64,000 nt of DNA, from assembly GCA_934796775.1 (NCBI GenBank), contig CAKVPH010000008.1, positions 1 to 64,000 on the forward strand, in the 5' to 3' direction. The position numbers were made by a program, and so were the translations under genes. The stretch comes from an uncultured Clostridia bacterium (GTDB lineage Bacteria; Bacillota; Clostridia; Christensenellales; Borkfalkiaceae). Within the stretch, counting starts at the first letter, position 1. Each line of letters begins with the position of its first letter. Shown piece after piece: positions 25,712 through 34,752 of this stretch. Under the pieces are notes generated by a model, which saw nothing but the letters and a program-made list of their open reading frames with translations, ran no database searches and had not been told where the DNA came from.

Positions 25712-25963
25712 ATGAAATTAGGCGTTGTGGGCATAATAATCGAAGGCGACAGATCCGTCGCCGGCAATGTAAACGAAATTTTATCCGGGTACGGCGATTT
25801 AATAATCGGAAGAATGGGGCTACCCAAACCTGAAGAAAACGTTTATTTAATAAGTTTAGGCGTTAAAGGATCAAACGAAAAAATATCCGCGCTTACCGGA
25901 AAATTAGGTCGGTTAAAAGGCGTAAAGGTTAAGTCCGCCGTTACCGACGTAGACGTAAATTGA
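25712..25963 (+). CDS. TM1266-family putative iron-only hydrogenase system regulator
   Basis: From the ATG after AAAGGAG the product is 83 residues, with the family pattern MKLGVVGIIIEG, VNEILSGYGDLIIGRMGLP and SALTGKLGRLKGVKVKSA. These small ACT-like proteins are found with hydrogenase maturation genes hydE/F/G, and a regulatory role is only proposed. No hydrogenase gene is near it here. An in-frame upstream ATG at 25649 falls inside the structured leader and is not favoured. Confidence 0.85.
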   Translation: MKLGVVGIIIEGDRSVAGNVNEILSGYGDLIIGRMGLPKPEENVYLISLGVKGSNEKISALTGKLGRLKGVKVKSAVTDVDVN

Positions 25964-25987
25964 AGTTTATATAGTATTGCGAAATAT

Positions 25988-26016
25988 CAGATAACGAACT
26001 TATAGCGGCACTTTTT
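25988..26016 (+). repeat. Dispersed 29-nt intergenic element, copy C
   Basis: This diverged copy reads ATAACGAACTTATAG followed by CGGCACTTTTTT. It lies between the TM1266-family gene and the ABC transporter genes. Confidence 0.7.
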
Positions 26017-26081
26017 TGTGTGCTTACGGTTTATTGAACAAAAAATTAAACGTAAAAATAATACACAAGGAGCATATATTT

Positions 26082-27083
26082 ATGAAAAAAATTCTTTCAC
26101 TTTGTTTAGCTTTTTTACTGCTGTTTGCAGTGGGCTGCGAAACTGAAACAAATTCTTCTTCCTCTACGGAAAAAGAAGCTTACACTTTTATAATGCCCGA
26201 CGGCGCACCCGTGATGGCAGTTATAAACCTTATTAAAAATTATCCCGAAATCGACGGACACAAGATCAATTATAAAACCGTTTCGTCAACTAACCTTGTG
26301 GGCGAATACACGCAGAATGCCGATATTGCGGTTCTTCCCACAAACGCGGCTGCAAATCTTTACAATAAAGGGGCGGATATTCGCCTTGCTTCGGTAAACG
26401 TATTCGGCGTAATGTATATGATAGGCAGTCAACCGCTCAACTCACTTGAAGATTTAAAAGGAACCATAATTTATTCTATAGGTCAGGGCAACACCCCCGA
26501 ACTTATGCTTAAATACTTTTTAAGAAAGGCAAACGTAGATTTCATCGAAGGTACAACCGTTGAAAGCGATAAAGTTACAATTTCTTATAAAGCAGACGGC
26601 AGCGAAGTAATAAAGGCGTTAAAAATGAGAAAAGACGGCGATCCCGTAGCTTACGGCGCATTCGGTCAGCCTGCCGTTTCAAAGGCGGTAAAGGCACTCA
26701 ATATGAGCGTGGTATTCGATTATCAGGCAGAATGGAAAAAGTACAACGATTCAAACGGTTATCCGCAGGCGGGTGTTGCCGTAAAGAGCAAAGTCGCCGC
26801 CGATACGTCGTTTATGACCGCGCTTTACAGTGCTTTATCCGAAAACGCAACCTATCTTGAAGAAAATCCTTCCTTAATCAAACCCGTTTTAACCGATATA
26901 AATTCAAGCTTTAAAGACTTTGATTTTACTGCCGAAATGGTAACGGCTTTAAACCTTGGCTTTATCAAGGCAAAAGACGCTAAATCCGCAATAGAAGCAT
27001 ACTTTAACGGAGCTACCGAACAGCAGGAAAACAAGGCGTTTTTCGGCGGAAAACTCCCGTCGGACGAATTTTATCTCGGCTAA
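26082..27083 (+). CDS. NitT/TauT-type ABC transporter substrate-binding lipoprotein
   Basis: The 333-residue product has a lipobox with Cys19 (FAVGCETE) and a periplasmic-binding-protein-like fold of the NMT1/SsuA kind (FIMPDGAPVMAVINLI, ADIAVLPTNAAANLY, IGQGNTPELMLKYFL). Relatives carry nitrate, sulfonate, thiamine precursor or riboflavin-type ligands; the ligand here cannot be read. The chosen ATG follows AAGGAG. Permease and ATPase genes follow directly. Confidence 0.85.
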   Translation: MKKILSLCLAFLLLFAVGCETETNSSSSTEKEAYTFIMPDGAPVMAVINLIKNYPEIDGHKINYKTVSSTNLVGEYTQNADIAVLPTNAAANLYNKGADIRLASVNVFGVMYMIGSQPLNSLEDLKGTIIYSIGQGNTPELMLKYFLRKANVDFIEGTTVESDKVTISYKADGSEVIKALKMRKDGDPVAYGAFGQPAVSKAVKALNMSVVFDYQAEWKKYNDSNGYPQAGVAVKSKVAADTSFMTALYSALSENATYLEENPSLIKPVLTDINSSFKDFDFTAEMVTALNLGFIKAKDAKSAIEAYFNGATEQQENKAFFGGKLPSDEFYLG

Positions 27084-27117
27084 ATATTAAAATAACTAAA
27101 AATAGCAAGGGCGCAAA

Positions 27118-27894
27118 ATGAAAAATCCGCAAAGAAGAAAAAAAATCGAATATTTTATCTATCCGATAATATCGCTTGCCGTAGTAATACTTATATGGTA
27201 TATTGCGGCAAAAAGCCTTAACGTAGAGTTCATTTTGCCAACTCCCGCTAAAACTTTTTCGGAATTTTTGCGCATATTGTCGCTTGATGAGTTTTACCAA
27301 GGGGTGTTTAACACTCTGCTTCATGCGGTTTTGTCGTTTTTAATGGCATTTGTTGCCGCACTGATATTTGCTTTTCTGGCGCGTGCGTCGTCGGTTTTTG
27401 ATAAATTGTTTTATCCCGTTGTAGTAATTATGCGCGTCGCGCCCACAATGAGCGTTATATTCCTGTCGATAATCTGGATATCTTCGGATAAAGCCCCATA
27501 TCTTGTGGGCGTGCTTATACTTTTTCCGCTGCTTTACGCGTCGTTTTATCAAAGTATAGGCAGTGTGGATAAAGACCTTATAAAAATGGCAGACGCTTAC
27601 GGCGTTAAAAAAATCGATAAACTCACGGGACTGTATTTGCCGTGCGTGGCTAAAAATATCTATTCCGAAAGTTTAAGCACTCTCTCTTTTTCCGTAAAAC
27701 TTGCGGTTTCGGGCGAGGCGATATCTCAAGGCGGCGTAAGCATAGGTTTTTTAATGCAGGCGGCAAAAGCCTATCTTGAAACGTCAACGCTTATAGCTTA
27801 CACCGTTGCGGCAATAATAATGGGCTTTTTGCTTGAACTTATCGTCAGGCTCATTGCGTTTATCGTAAGGAGGATCGTCTATGCCAAAGCTTGA
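27118..27894 (+). CDS. NitT/TauT-type ABC transporter permease
   Basis: The 258-residue protein has about six membrane segments and a BPD-transporter loop (KMADAYGVKKIDKLTGLYLPC). Motifs IWYIAAKSLNVEFILPTP at the N-terminus and VSGEAISQGGVSIGFLM are typical of SsuC/TauC-like permeases. It overlaps the ATPase gene by 14 bases. Confidence 0.9.
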   Translation: MKNPQRRKKIEYFIYPIISLAVVILIWYIAAKSLNVEFILPTPAKTFSEFLRILSLDEFYQGVFNTLLHAVLSFLMAFVAALIFAFLARASSVFDKLFYPVVVIMRVAPTMSVIFLSIIWISSDKAPYLVGVLILFPLLYASFYQSIGSVDKDLIKMADAYGVKKIDKLTGLYLPCVAKNIYSESLSTLSFSVKLAVSGEAISQGGVSIGFLMQAAKAYLETSTLIAYTVAAIIMGFLLELIVRLIAFIVRRIVYAKA

Positions 27895-28582
27895 AAAAAT
27901 CCGTAAAAAATACGGCGATAACGTAATATTTGATAATTTTGACTTTGAATTTGAGCCAAATCGGGTTACGGCGGTTTTAGGTCCTTCCGGCATAGGCAAG
28001 TCCACGCTTTTAAATATTATTGCGGGAATTTGCACCTATCAGGGCAATGCAGACGTAAAACGTCCTGTTTCATATGTTTTTCAATCTCCGGCATTAATAG
28101 AAAGTTTATCCGTAAGGCAAAATCTTGAATTTGTGTTAAAAGGCGTTTTTAAATCAAAGTCCGAAATGAATGAAGCAATTTTAAAAATGCTTGAAAGCGT
28201 TGAACTTACAGGTAAAGAAAAGAAGTATCCGTCTGAGCTTTCGGGCGGAGAAAAACAGCGGGTAAGTTTGGCAAGGGCATTTTTATTTCCCGCCGAATTA
28301 CTGCTTTTAGACGAGCCTTTCGGCTCGCTCGATTTAGGCTTGAAAGTGCGGATAATGAACCTATACAAGGACTTATTGAAAAAAAATACGCGGACAACGG
28401 TGTTTGTTACGCACGACGTAGACGAAGCTCTTTCCTTTGCCGACAATATAGTATTGCTTGGTAAAAACTCAATTTTATATCGTGCCGATTTACCAAAGGC
28501 TGACGGTTTAAGGGATTTATCATTACCGCGTTGCGTTACCCTACGGCAGGATATTTATAATGTGTTTTCAAAAATTCAATAA
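27881..28582 (+). CDS. NitT/TauT-type ABC transporter ATPase
   Basis: The 233-residue ATPase has Walker A GPSGIGKST (34-42), Q-loop VFQSPAL, signature LSGGEKQ (120-126), Walker B LLLLDEP (139-145) and switch His in FVTHDVDEA. It powers the import system encoded by the two preceding genes. Unlike the sugar loci, this transporter has its own ATPase. Confidence 0.95.
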   Translation: MPKLEKIRKKYGDNVIFDNFDFEFEPNRVTAVLGPSGIGKSTLLNIIAGICTYQGNADVKRPVSYVFQSPALIESLSVRQNLEFVLKGVFKSKSEMNEAILKMLESVELTGKEKKYPSELSGGEKQRVSLARAFLFPAELLLLDEPFGSLDLGLKVRIMNLYKDLLKKNTRTTVFVTHDVDEALSFADNIVLLGKNSILYRADLPKADGLRDLSLPRCVTLRQDIYNVFSKIQ

Positions 28583-28614
28583 AAATCCTTTTGATTTTAT
28601 AAAGTCTTTTTTAA

Positions 28615-28645
28615 GTCGGAAGCAATTAAATGCTTTCGGCTTTTT
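28615..28645 (+). terminator. Intrinsic terminator after the ABC operon
   Basis: GTCGGAAGCA and TGCTTTCGGC pair over 10 bp with one G-T pair, followed by seven T residues. Confidence 0.8.
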
Positions 28646-28755
28646 TATTTGCTCTTTTTTGTTTGGTTGTATAAAAAATTTTTTGTCCGGCAATAATTAA
28701 AATGCGTCCGGAAAGATTACTTTCGGGCATATTATATAACGGGGGCTATATCGTT

Positions 28756-29139
28756 ATGGACAATGAATTTCATTATATAAAAAGAGGAGAGCTGTATTAC
28801 GCCGATTTAAGCCCCGTAATCGGAAGCGAACAAGGCGGAGTAAGACCCGTACTCGTGGTTCAGAACGACGTCGGAAACAGATACAGCCCGACGGTAATCG
28901 CCGCGGCGGTTACAAGCAAACTCAACAAAGCAAGACTGCCGACTCACATAGAATTAAGCGCAAGCACTTACGGACTTATGAAAGACAGCGTGGTTTTATT
29001 AGAGCAAATCCGCACTATAGATAAACGCCGTTTAAAAGAACGTATAGGTCTGTTATCGCCTCAAACTATGATGAAGGTTGACGACGCGCTTTTAATAAGC
29101 CTTGGTTTTGCAAAGGAATACGACGCCAAAAAAGCGTAA
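28756..29139 (+). CDS. MazF/PemK-family endoribonuclease toxin
   Basis: The 127-residue product matches MazF/NdoA: IKRGELYYADLSPVIGSEQGG, RPVLVVQNDVGN, VIAAAVTSK, PTHIEL, SVVLLEQIRTIDK. Arg in GGVRPV and Thr in AAVTSK are the usual RNA-cleaving residues. It would cut mRNA at specific short sequences. No MazE-like antitoxin frame is seen upstream, where the ABC operon terminator lies. The start chosen gives the standard family N-terminus; an in-frame ATG at 28702 would add 18 residues. Confidence 0.9.
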   Translation: MDNEFHYIKRGELYYADLSPVIGSEQGGVRPVLVVQNDVGNRYSPTVIAAAVTSKLNKARLPTHIELSASTYGLMKDSVVLLEQIRTIDKRRLKERIGLLSPQTMMKVDDALLISLGFAKEYDAKKA

Positions 29140-29230
29140 CACAAATATTTTTTAAGCAAAAACTAAAAATTATTTTTCGGCATTGCGCCTGCGATTTTGC
29201 GCTTTGTAAAAAATTTTTTTAAAAAAAGTG

Positions 29231-29258
29231 TTGACAAATCAAAATTAAGTGGTATAAT
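29231..29258 (+). promoter_or_regulatory. Promoter of hsp20
   Basis: TTGACA (29231-29236) and TATAAT (29253-29258) are both perfect, with a 16-bp spacer. Confidence 0.9.
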
Positions 29259-29259
29259 G

Positions 29260-29286
29260 TTAGCAGTCAATGAAAGAGAGTGCTAA
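29260..29286. promoter_or_regulatory. CIRCE operator (HrcA site)
   Basis: TTAGCAGTC, nine bases, GAGTGCTAA: one mismatch to the CIRCE consensus TTAGCACTC-N9-GAGTGCTAA. It covers the expected transcription start, so HrcA should repress hsp20 until heat shock. Confidence 0.95.
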
Positions 29287-29338
29287 CACTCAAACAAGTT
29301 GATTGCTAAAAATAAAAAATATCAGGAGATTATATATT

Positions 29339-29752
29339 ATGAAAAACTATCTTACAGAAAAAAACAATAACGGAAACTACTTATTCGACGATATGTTCAA
29401 CGACTTTTTTAAACCCGTATTTTATAAAGACAACGCAGACTACATGGCTACCGACGTAAAAGAACACGAGCATAGCTATGAACTCGAAATCGATATGCCG
29501 GGATATGATAAAAAGGATATTTCGGTTGATTTTGAAAAGGGTTATCTTACGGTAAGCGCGAAAAAAGAGCAGAAAAACAACGAAACCAAGTATTTAAGCC
29601 GTGAAAGACGCAGCGTTTCAAGAAGAAGCTATTACGTTGGCGAAATCGACGAAAACGGCATCACCGCAAAATACGAAAACGGCGTTTTATCCATAAATTT
29701 GCCTAAACGCGTAGAAGAAAAACCCGCTTCAAAGCGCATTGCCATTGAATAA
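29339..29752 (+). CDS. hsp20: Hsp20-family small heat-shock protein
   Basis: The 137-residue product has an alpha-crystallin domain (YMATDVKEHEHSYELEIDMPGY, ISVDFEKGYLTVSAKK, GITAKYENGVLSINLPKR). It is an ATP-independent holdase in the cytoplasm. Start chosen at the ATG after CAGGAG. Direct CIRCE control of an hsp20 gene with no dnaK/groEL genes alongside is clear here. Confidence 0.95.
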   Translation: MKNYLTEKNNNGNYLFDDMFNDFFKPVFYKDNADYMATDVKEHEHSYELEIDMPGYDKKDISVDFEKGYLTVSAKKEQKNNETKYLSRERRSVSRRSYYVGEIDENGITAKYENGVLSINLPKRVEEKPASKRIAIE

Positions 29753-29809
29753 AAATCGACTTTTTAGCTTAAAAACTAAAAGCAGATTAAAACTAAATAA
29801 ATAAAATTT

Positions 29810-29845
29810 AAGCCGAAGCAAGTTGTTATTGCGTCGGCTTTTTTT
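29810..29845 (+). terminator. Intrinsic terminator after hsp20
   Basis: AAGCCGA and TCGGCTT form the outer stem, GCAA and TTGC an inner one, followed by seven T residues. Confidence 0.85.
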
Positions 29846-29863
29846 GTGTTGCTCCTATTTTTA

Positions 29864-30053
29864 AGGCAAATTTTTGTTTGCTTTGCTCCTTTTTAAGGCA
29901 ATTTTTGTTTGCTCTGCGCCTGTTTTCAGGAATTTTTTTTGTTTGTTTTGCGCTTAATTTTCAGGCAATGTTTTGTTCCTTCGCGCCTGTTTTCAGAAAT
30001 TTTTTGCTTGCTCTGCGCTTAATTTTCAGGCAATGTTTTGTTCCTGCGCGCCT
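29864..30053 (+). repeat. Degenerate tandem repeat in a non-coding gap
   Basis: Two units of about 65-67 bp begin at 29916 and 29983 with GCGCCTGTTTTCAG and a third begins at 30048 (GCGCCTT). Each unit contains CGCTTAATTTTCAGGCAATG. Shorter partial copies (AAGGCAATTTTTGTTTGC) lie upstream. The tract is strongly T-rich on the plus strand. The whole 29753-30386 gap has no credible gene; a plus-strand frame at 29878-30102 is Phe/Cys-rich noise. Confidence 0.75.
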
Positions 30054-30265
30054 TATAAATTGCATTCAAGGTTGTTTTTGCACTGCGTTAAAGCTGTTTT
30101 AATGCTATCTTTAATTGATTTTTGCGGCACGGCAATGTGAAAATTGTGTGTAAATTGATTTTTGCCCGGTAAGTGCTGAAAAAAGCGTTTTTAAGCATTT
30201 TTGCTACCTTAAAAATGCACATTTATATATAAATAAAGAAAAAAAACAAAACAGCGAAAAAAATG

Positions 30266-30294
30266 TTGACTTACTTTTCATAATATGTTAGAAT
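30266..30294 (+). promoter_or_regulatory. Promoter of the YwaF-ABC operon
   Basis: TTGACT (30266-30271) and TAGAAT (30289-30294) are separated by 17 bp. Confidence 0.7.
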
Positions 30295-30386
30295 TGTGAA
30301 AAATAGGCATTCAAACGATGTGGTTGTGTAATTAAACTGCGTTTTTGGGAATGTAAAGTAGGCTATCGGACGGGAGAATCCGAAAA

Positions 30387-32624
30387 ATGTATTATTTAAT
30401 AGCAATAGGGTGTGCGCTTGTATTCGGGGCGGCACTTTACGTAATCAATAAAAAATGCGGCAAAAATGCACTTGCCGGTAAAATAACGGCGGGAGTTCTG
30501 CTTTGCGTGTTTTTTGCAAGGTATTATTCGTATATCGAATATCCTATCGATAACGTGATAGGACTTTCGCAAGGGCCCGACGGGGCGGTTGCGACTGCTT
30601 TTTCGCTTCTTTCAATCTGGTTTACGGCGGCGGCTCTTTGCATACTGCTTTTAAAACCTTATTTTGAAAGCGTAAATACTCTCGGCATTCTTACAAAGTA
30701 TTTCTGTTTGCCGGCGTATATATTCGCCACCGCAATGGCGTATTTTAACATACGGCTTTTAATGGGACCGGATTATACACAAACGATGCATTTTTCGGCA
30801 ATAATGTACGCCGTAGAGTTGGGACTTGGGCTTGCGATAAGCGCAAGCGAATGGATGAAATATCCTAAGTTCGATAAACCGCAAAAGAGATGGTACACTC
30901 AGGTTATAGCACTTTTGGCAATGATAATCTGCGCTATGCCGTCTTATTCGTTACAGATATTTTTTGGTTTAGGTCCCGCAAGCTGGGTAGTGGACGATTT
31001 AACCGTGACGCACAGATTATTTTTATACGCGGCGTTAATAATACCGGTCATCATATATTTTGCTCTTCGCGAAAAGGATTACGACGTAAGAAGGTTTGCG
31101 ATGACTTATATGTCCATTGCGCTGCTGATAACCTTCTGCACGCGTTACAAATACGATTCATTCTTAAAACCGTGGTCGTGGCCGCTTCACCTTTGCAATA
31201 CGGCGATGTTCGTAGTTCCGCTGTGTCTGGTGTTCAACATGAAAAGGTTGTTTTATTTCACCTATTTCATAAACGTAATGGGCGCGTTCTTTGCAATGGC
31301 AATGCCTAATTACGACTCGGTAAACATCACGCAGTGGGCGCTTGTAAACTTCTGGGTAAACCATTATCCCGCATTTTTCATGCCGCTGTTGCTTGTTGCG
31401 CTAAGAATATTCGAAAGACCTAAAATAAAGCAATTCTATCATTCGATGACTGCGTTTTTCGTGTATTTCGTATTCGTACTCGTGTTAAACCCGTTGTTTG
31501 CAAATTTCGGACACGAAGTTGACTTCTTCTTTTTAAACAGCGACTTTATTCCCGAAAAATTCGGAACATGGGCAGAAAATATGTTTGCCATAACTGCAGA
31601 TATAAATATAGGAAACATAAAACTTACGTTCCATCCGCTGTATCAGCTGGCGTTCTTCCTCGTGTATGTGGGAATAGCGTTCGGAATATGGTTCATATAC
31701 GAGCAGTTCTTCCGCTTAGCGGACGCTCATTACGACATGCTTTTAAAAAAGAGAAAAATAAGACAGGACAAAATCGCACTCGCAAGTGCGCTTAACGGAA
31801 GGAGTATCGAACAACCTATGAATATAAAGGCGGGAACAAAGCTTGAACTTAAACATTTTTCAAAAAAATACGCAAGCAGTAAAACGTACGCGGTAAAGGA
31901 CGCAAATCTTATAGTAAACGGCGGCGAAATATTCGGCTTTTTAGGACCGAACGGCGCGGGTAAATCCACTATAATAAAGAGCATAGTGGGAATTCAGCCC
32001 ATAACCGAAGGAGCGATAGAAGTCTGCGGGTTTGACTGCGAAAAGCAACCCCGTCAGGCAAAAGCGCAGATAGGTTTCGTTCCCGATCATTATGCGCTTT
32101 ACGAAAAACTTACCGGTCGCGAATATATAAATTACATTGCGGACATATACGACGTTTCAAAAGAAGAACGCACCAAAAGAATTGACGAAATGGTATCGCT
32201 TTTCGAACTTGAAGGTTCGTTCGATTGTTCGATGAAAACATATTCGCACGGCATGAAACAAAAAATAACCATAATGGCGGCTCTCGTTCACAATCCGAGG
32301 CTCTGGATACTCGACGAACCTTTAACAGGACTTGATCCTAACAGTATCTTTCAGGTTAAAGAGTGCATGAGGCGTCACGCCGAAGCAGGTAATATAGTAT
32401 TTTTCTCAAGCCACATAATCGACGTGGTAGAAAGAATCTGCGACCGTATAGCAATTATCAAAAAGGGAAAAATATTATGTGTAAAAACTATCGAAGAGAT
32501 CGAGGCGATCTGTCCGCTTGAAGAGTTTTACATGAAAATGATAAACGACGAAGAATTTTCTTCGCGTATAATCGCCGAGCAAGAGCGTATAAACGGCGCG
32601 GCAACCGGTGAAGTCGGAGCGTAG
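30387..32624 (+). CDS. YwaF-like membrane domain fused to an ABC transporter ATPase
   Basis: The 745-residue product has an N-terminal half with about 12-13 hydrophobic segments; residues about 205-450 match the YwaF/TIGR02206 family (RLFLYAALIIPVIIYF, KPWSWPLHLCNTAMFVVPL, YDSVNITQWALVNFWVNHYPAF). From about 480 it is an ABC ATPase: Walker A GPNGAGKST (520-528), signature YSHGMKQK (619-626), Walker B LWILDEPLTGLD (639-650), typical of ABC-2 exporters. The two domains are in one uninterrupted frame. The next gene supplies a membrane subunit, so this is probably an exporter or envelope-remodelling complex; the substrate is unknown. Confidence 0.85.
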   Translation: MYYLIAIGCALVFGAALYVINKKCGKNALAGKITAGVLLCVFFARYYSYIEYPIDNVIGLSQGPDGAVATAFSLLSIWFTAAALCILLLKPYFESVNTLGILTKYFCLPAYIFATAMAYFNIRLLMGPDYTQTMHFSAIMYAVELGLGLAISASEWMKYPKFDKPQKRWYTQVIALLAMIICAMPSYSLQIFFGLGPASWVVDDLTVTHRLFLYAALIIPVIIYFALREKDYDVRRFAMTYMSIALLITFCTRYKYDSFLKPWSWPLHLCNTAMFVVPLCLVFNMKRLFYFTYFINVMGAFFAMAMPNYDSVNITQWALVNFWVNHYPAFFMPLLLVALRIFERPKIKQFYHSMTAFFVYFVFVLVLNPLFANFGHEVDFFFLNSDFIPEKFGTWAENMFAITADINIGNIKLTFHPLYQLAFFLVYVGIAFGIWFIYEQFFRLADAHYDMLLKKRKIRQDKIALASALNGRSIEQPMNIKAGTKLELKHFSKKYASSKTYAVKDANLIVNGGEIFGFLGPNGAGKSTIIKSIVGIQPITEGAIEVCGFDCEKQPRQAKAQIGFVPDHYALYEKLTGREYINYIADIYDVSKEERTKRIDEMVSLFELEGSFDCSMKTYSHGMKQKITIMAALVHNPRLWILDEPLTGLDPNSIFQVKECMRRHAEAGNIVFFSSHIIDVVERICDRIAIIKKGKILCVKTIEEIEAICPLEEFYMKMINDEEFSSRIIAEQERINGAATGEVGA

Positions 32625-32629
32625 TAAAA

Positions 32630-34264
32630 ATGAAACACTTATATGCGCTCGTGATGATGCAGCTTAAAGATAAGCTTGATTTTTCGTTTTTAAAAACAAA
32701 GCAAAAGCTTATTTCAAAGATTGTATTCACCATTTTAAAATTTATAATAGTAGCCGCCGTTGCATACGGAATATTCAAGGTGCTGAACCTTCTCTTTTTT
32801 AACTACGGTATCAAAAAAGAGCTTATGGTGTTTATTTTTGCGGTAATATTTTTTCTGTCGCTCATATCGTGTACGGTAGGGCTGATGAAAAATCTGTATT
32901 TTGCCGACGATAACAAAGTGCTTATAACTTTCCCCGTGAACGCAAACCTGATATTTATTTCGCGGCTTATAGTTTACTACATCTTTGAACTCAAAAGAAG
33001 TTTATTTTTAACCATTCCCATATTTATTGCGTTCGGAATAATGACTAAAATCACCGCACTGTATTATTTGTGGCTGGTAGTTGCTTTTGTGTTCATATCC
33101 GCGCTGCCCGTGCTGTTCGGCTCGCTTTTATCCATTCCCGCACTGTATATATACACGTTTATTAAAAAACGCGCGGCTTTAAAAGTAGGCATATACGTAA
33201 TTGCAATTGCGGCGGTCGTTTACGGGGCGGTAACATTAATAGGGCTTATTCCCACAAGCATAAACCTTATACAGCAAAAAGGCGAAATAACCGCGCACGT
33301 CAATAAATTTTTAATGGGTTGCAGAACGTACTGCTATCCCGTAAACTTTTTAACCACAATGCTTTGCGGAAACGAAAGCGGAATGACTTATAACATTTTC
33401 GTAAAGCAAGTACCCGTTTATTTCGGTGTTTTAGTTGCGCTTTTACTTATATTCTTCGTTTTGGCGTACTTTGTTTCAAGACCGCTTTTCTTCTCGATGA
33501 TGTCAAAAACTTTCGAGTTTGAAAAGATTCCGCCCAAAAAGGTTCAGACGGATAAAAAACGCAAAAAAAGTATTACTTTCTTCCGTGCGGAAATTATGAG
33601 CCTTATGCGTTCCGGTTTTGTGGGAACTTTTGTTGCAATGTATATAATCGTTCCCGTAATGATATATCTTTTAAACAAGATATTCGCCGCAATGGACACA
33701 AATCTTTCGGGCGTATATATGGTTTATGCGTTCAACGTGCTTATCATGATATTGCCCATGCTCGCGTCAAACGCGCTTATAGCCACTATTTACTCGCGTG
33801 ACGGCAGGGCGGCTTACGTAACAAAAACCATGCCGCTTGATCCGCGCTTCCCGCTTGCGGTCAAAATTGCGCCTATGGCGGTGGCTTCCGCAATCTCGCT
33901 TGCAATAAGCGTAGTGGTATTTTCAAGATTTGTCGCGCTTACAACCGCAGAACTTATTTTGCTTAGCGTCGGACTTATAGGTATTCAGTGGGGACACATA
34001 ATGTGGAGCGCAATGCTCGATATCATGAACCCGCAAAACGAACAGTACGCAACGTTCGGCGAAATGACGGATAATCCTAACGAAAATTTTTCTACTATAA
34101 TCGCGTTCATAATCGCCGCGATTTACGCAGTTTATTCGTTCATATTGTTCCCTGAAGGCGTTACAAAAGCATGCGTAAAACTTTGCGCTATCGGCGTGGT
34201 GTTTGCCTGCACCTTAGCGTATATGTTCTTTACAAAAATCAAAGTTTACTATTTTGAAAAGTAG
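32630..34264 (+). CDS. ABC-2-type exporter membrane subunit
   Basis: The 544-residue product has about 12 hydrophobic segments. KNLYFADDNKVLITFPVNANLIFISRL near the N-terminus, and the pattern of paired membrane blocks, resemble putative ABC exporter permeases of Firmicutes (linked to ABC-2 ATPases). It starts 5 bp after the fused ATPase gene and should form its membrane channel. Confidence 0.8.
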   Translation: MKHLYALVMMQLKDKLDFSFLKTKQKLISKIVFTILKFIIVAAVAYGIFKVLNLLFFNYGIKKELMVFIFAVIFFLSLISCTVGLMKNLYFADDNKVLITFPVNANLIFISRLIVYYIFELKRSLFLTIPIFIAFGIMTKITALYYLWLVVAFVFISALPVLFGSLLSIPALYIYTFIKKRAALKVGIYVIAIAAVVYGAVTLIGLIPTSINLIQQKGEITAHVNKFLMGCRTYCYPVNFLTTMLCGNESGMTYNIFVKQVPVYFGVLVALLLIFFVLAYFVSRPLFFSMMSKTFEFEKIPPKKVQTDKKRKKSITFFRAEIMSLMRSGFVGTFVAMYIIVPVMIYLLNKIFAAMDTNLSGVYMVYAFNVLIMILPMLASNALIATIYSRDGRAAYVTKTMPLDPRFPLAVKIAPMAVASAISLAISVVVFSRFVALTTAELILLSVGLIGIQWGHIMWSAMLDIMNPQNEQYATFGEMTDNPNENFSTIIAFIIAAIYAVYSFILFPEGVTKACVKLCAIGVVFACTLAYMFFTKIKVYYFEK

Positions 34265-34278
34265 GAGGCGTTAAGAAT

Positions 34279-34692
34279 ATGAAAAAATCCGTAATTTTAA
34301 CGCTTATTGCAATTTATGCCGTATCCATATGCGTGGTCGGATATTTCGGGCTTAATGTAAGAATTTTAAATCCTACCGTTTATGCCGATACCGTTACCAT
34401 AGATTACGTTTTATACGGCGATACTAAAATCGATTACAAAACCAACCAGAGCGGAAAATACGTCAGAATCAAGGATTATGACGAAGGTCAAAGCATAAAA
34501 ATCGTGTATACGGTAACCCCGCATGACGCAACAGATAAAAGCGTTACCTTTTCTTGCGATAAATCGCTGGCCGAAATTACCAAAGACGGAATAGTAACGC
34601 TCAACAAAAAAAAGATTATTTTAGACGTTACCGTAACCGTAGATGCCGCTCAGAACGTAAAAGACAAAATAAAAATACTTATCGGCTATTAA
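34279..34692 (+). CDS. Small membrane-anchored protein with an Ig-like (Big_2-type) domain
   Basis: The 137-residue product has one N-terminal membrane segment (about 5-25), then an exported domain with VTPHDATDKSVTFSCDKS and ITKDGIVTLNKKK, the pattern of bacterial Ig-like Big_2 modules. It follows the exporter permease by 14 bp with an AGGAGG site, so it is probably an accessory or substrate of that system. Confidence 0.6.
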   Translation: MKKSVILTLIAIYAVSICVVGYFGLNVRILNPTVYADTVTIDYVLYGDTKIDYKTNQSGKYVRIKDYDEGQSIKIVYTVTPHDATDKSVTFSCDKSLAEITKDGIVTLNKKKIILDVTVTVDAAQNVKDKIKILIGY

Positions 34693-34752
34693 TCGGCGAT
34701 TACCCGATTTTTAGATATAAAGAAAAAAATTGTGATAAAAAGGAGATCTATC

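Noticed and set aside
29864..30053. Possible CRISPR array.
   Set aside because: The units are about 65 bp, degenerate throughout, without distinct spacers, and no cas genes are in the window.
29878..30102. Phe/Cys-rich plus-strand frame in the repeat tract.
   Set aside because: It follows the T-rich tandem repeat, has no start signal, and its composition mirrors the repeat.
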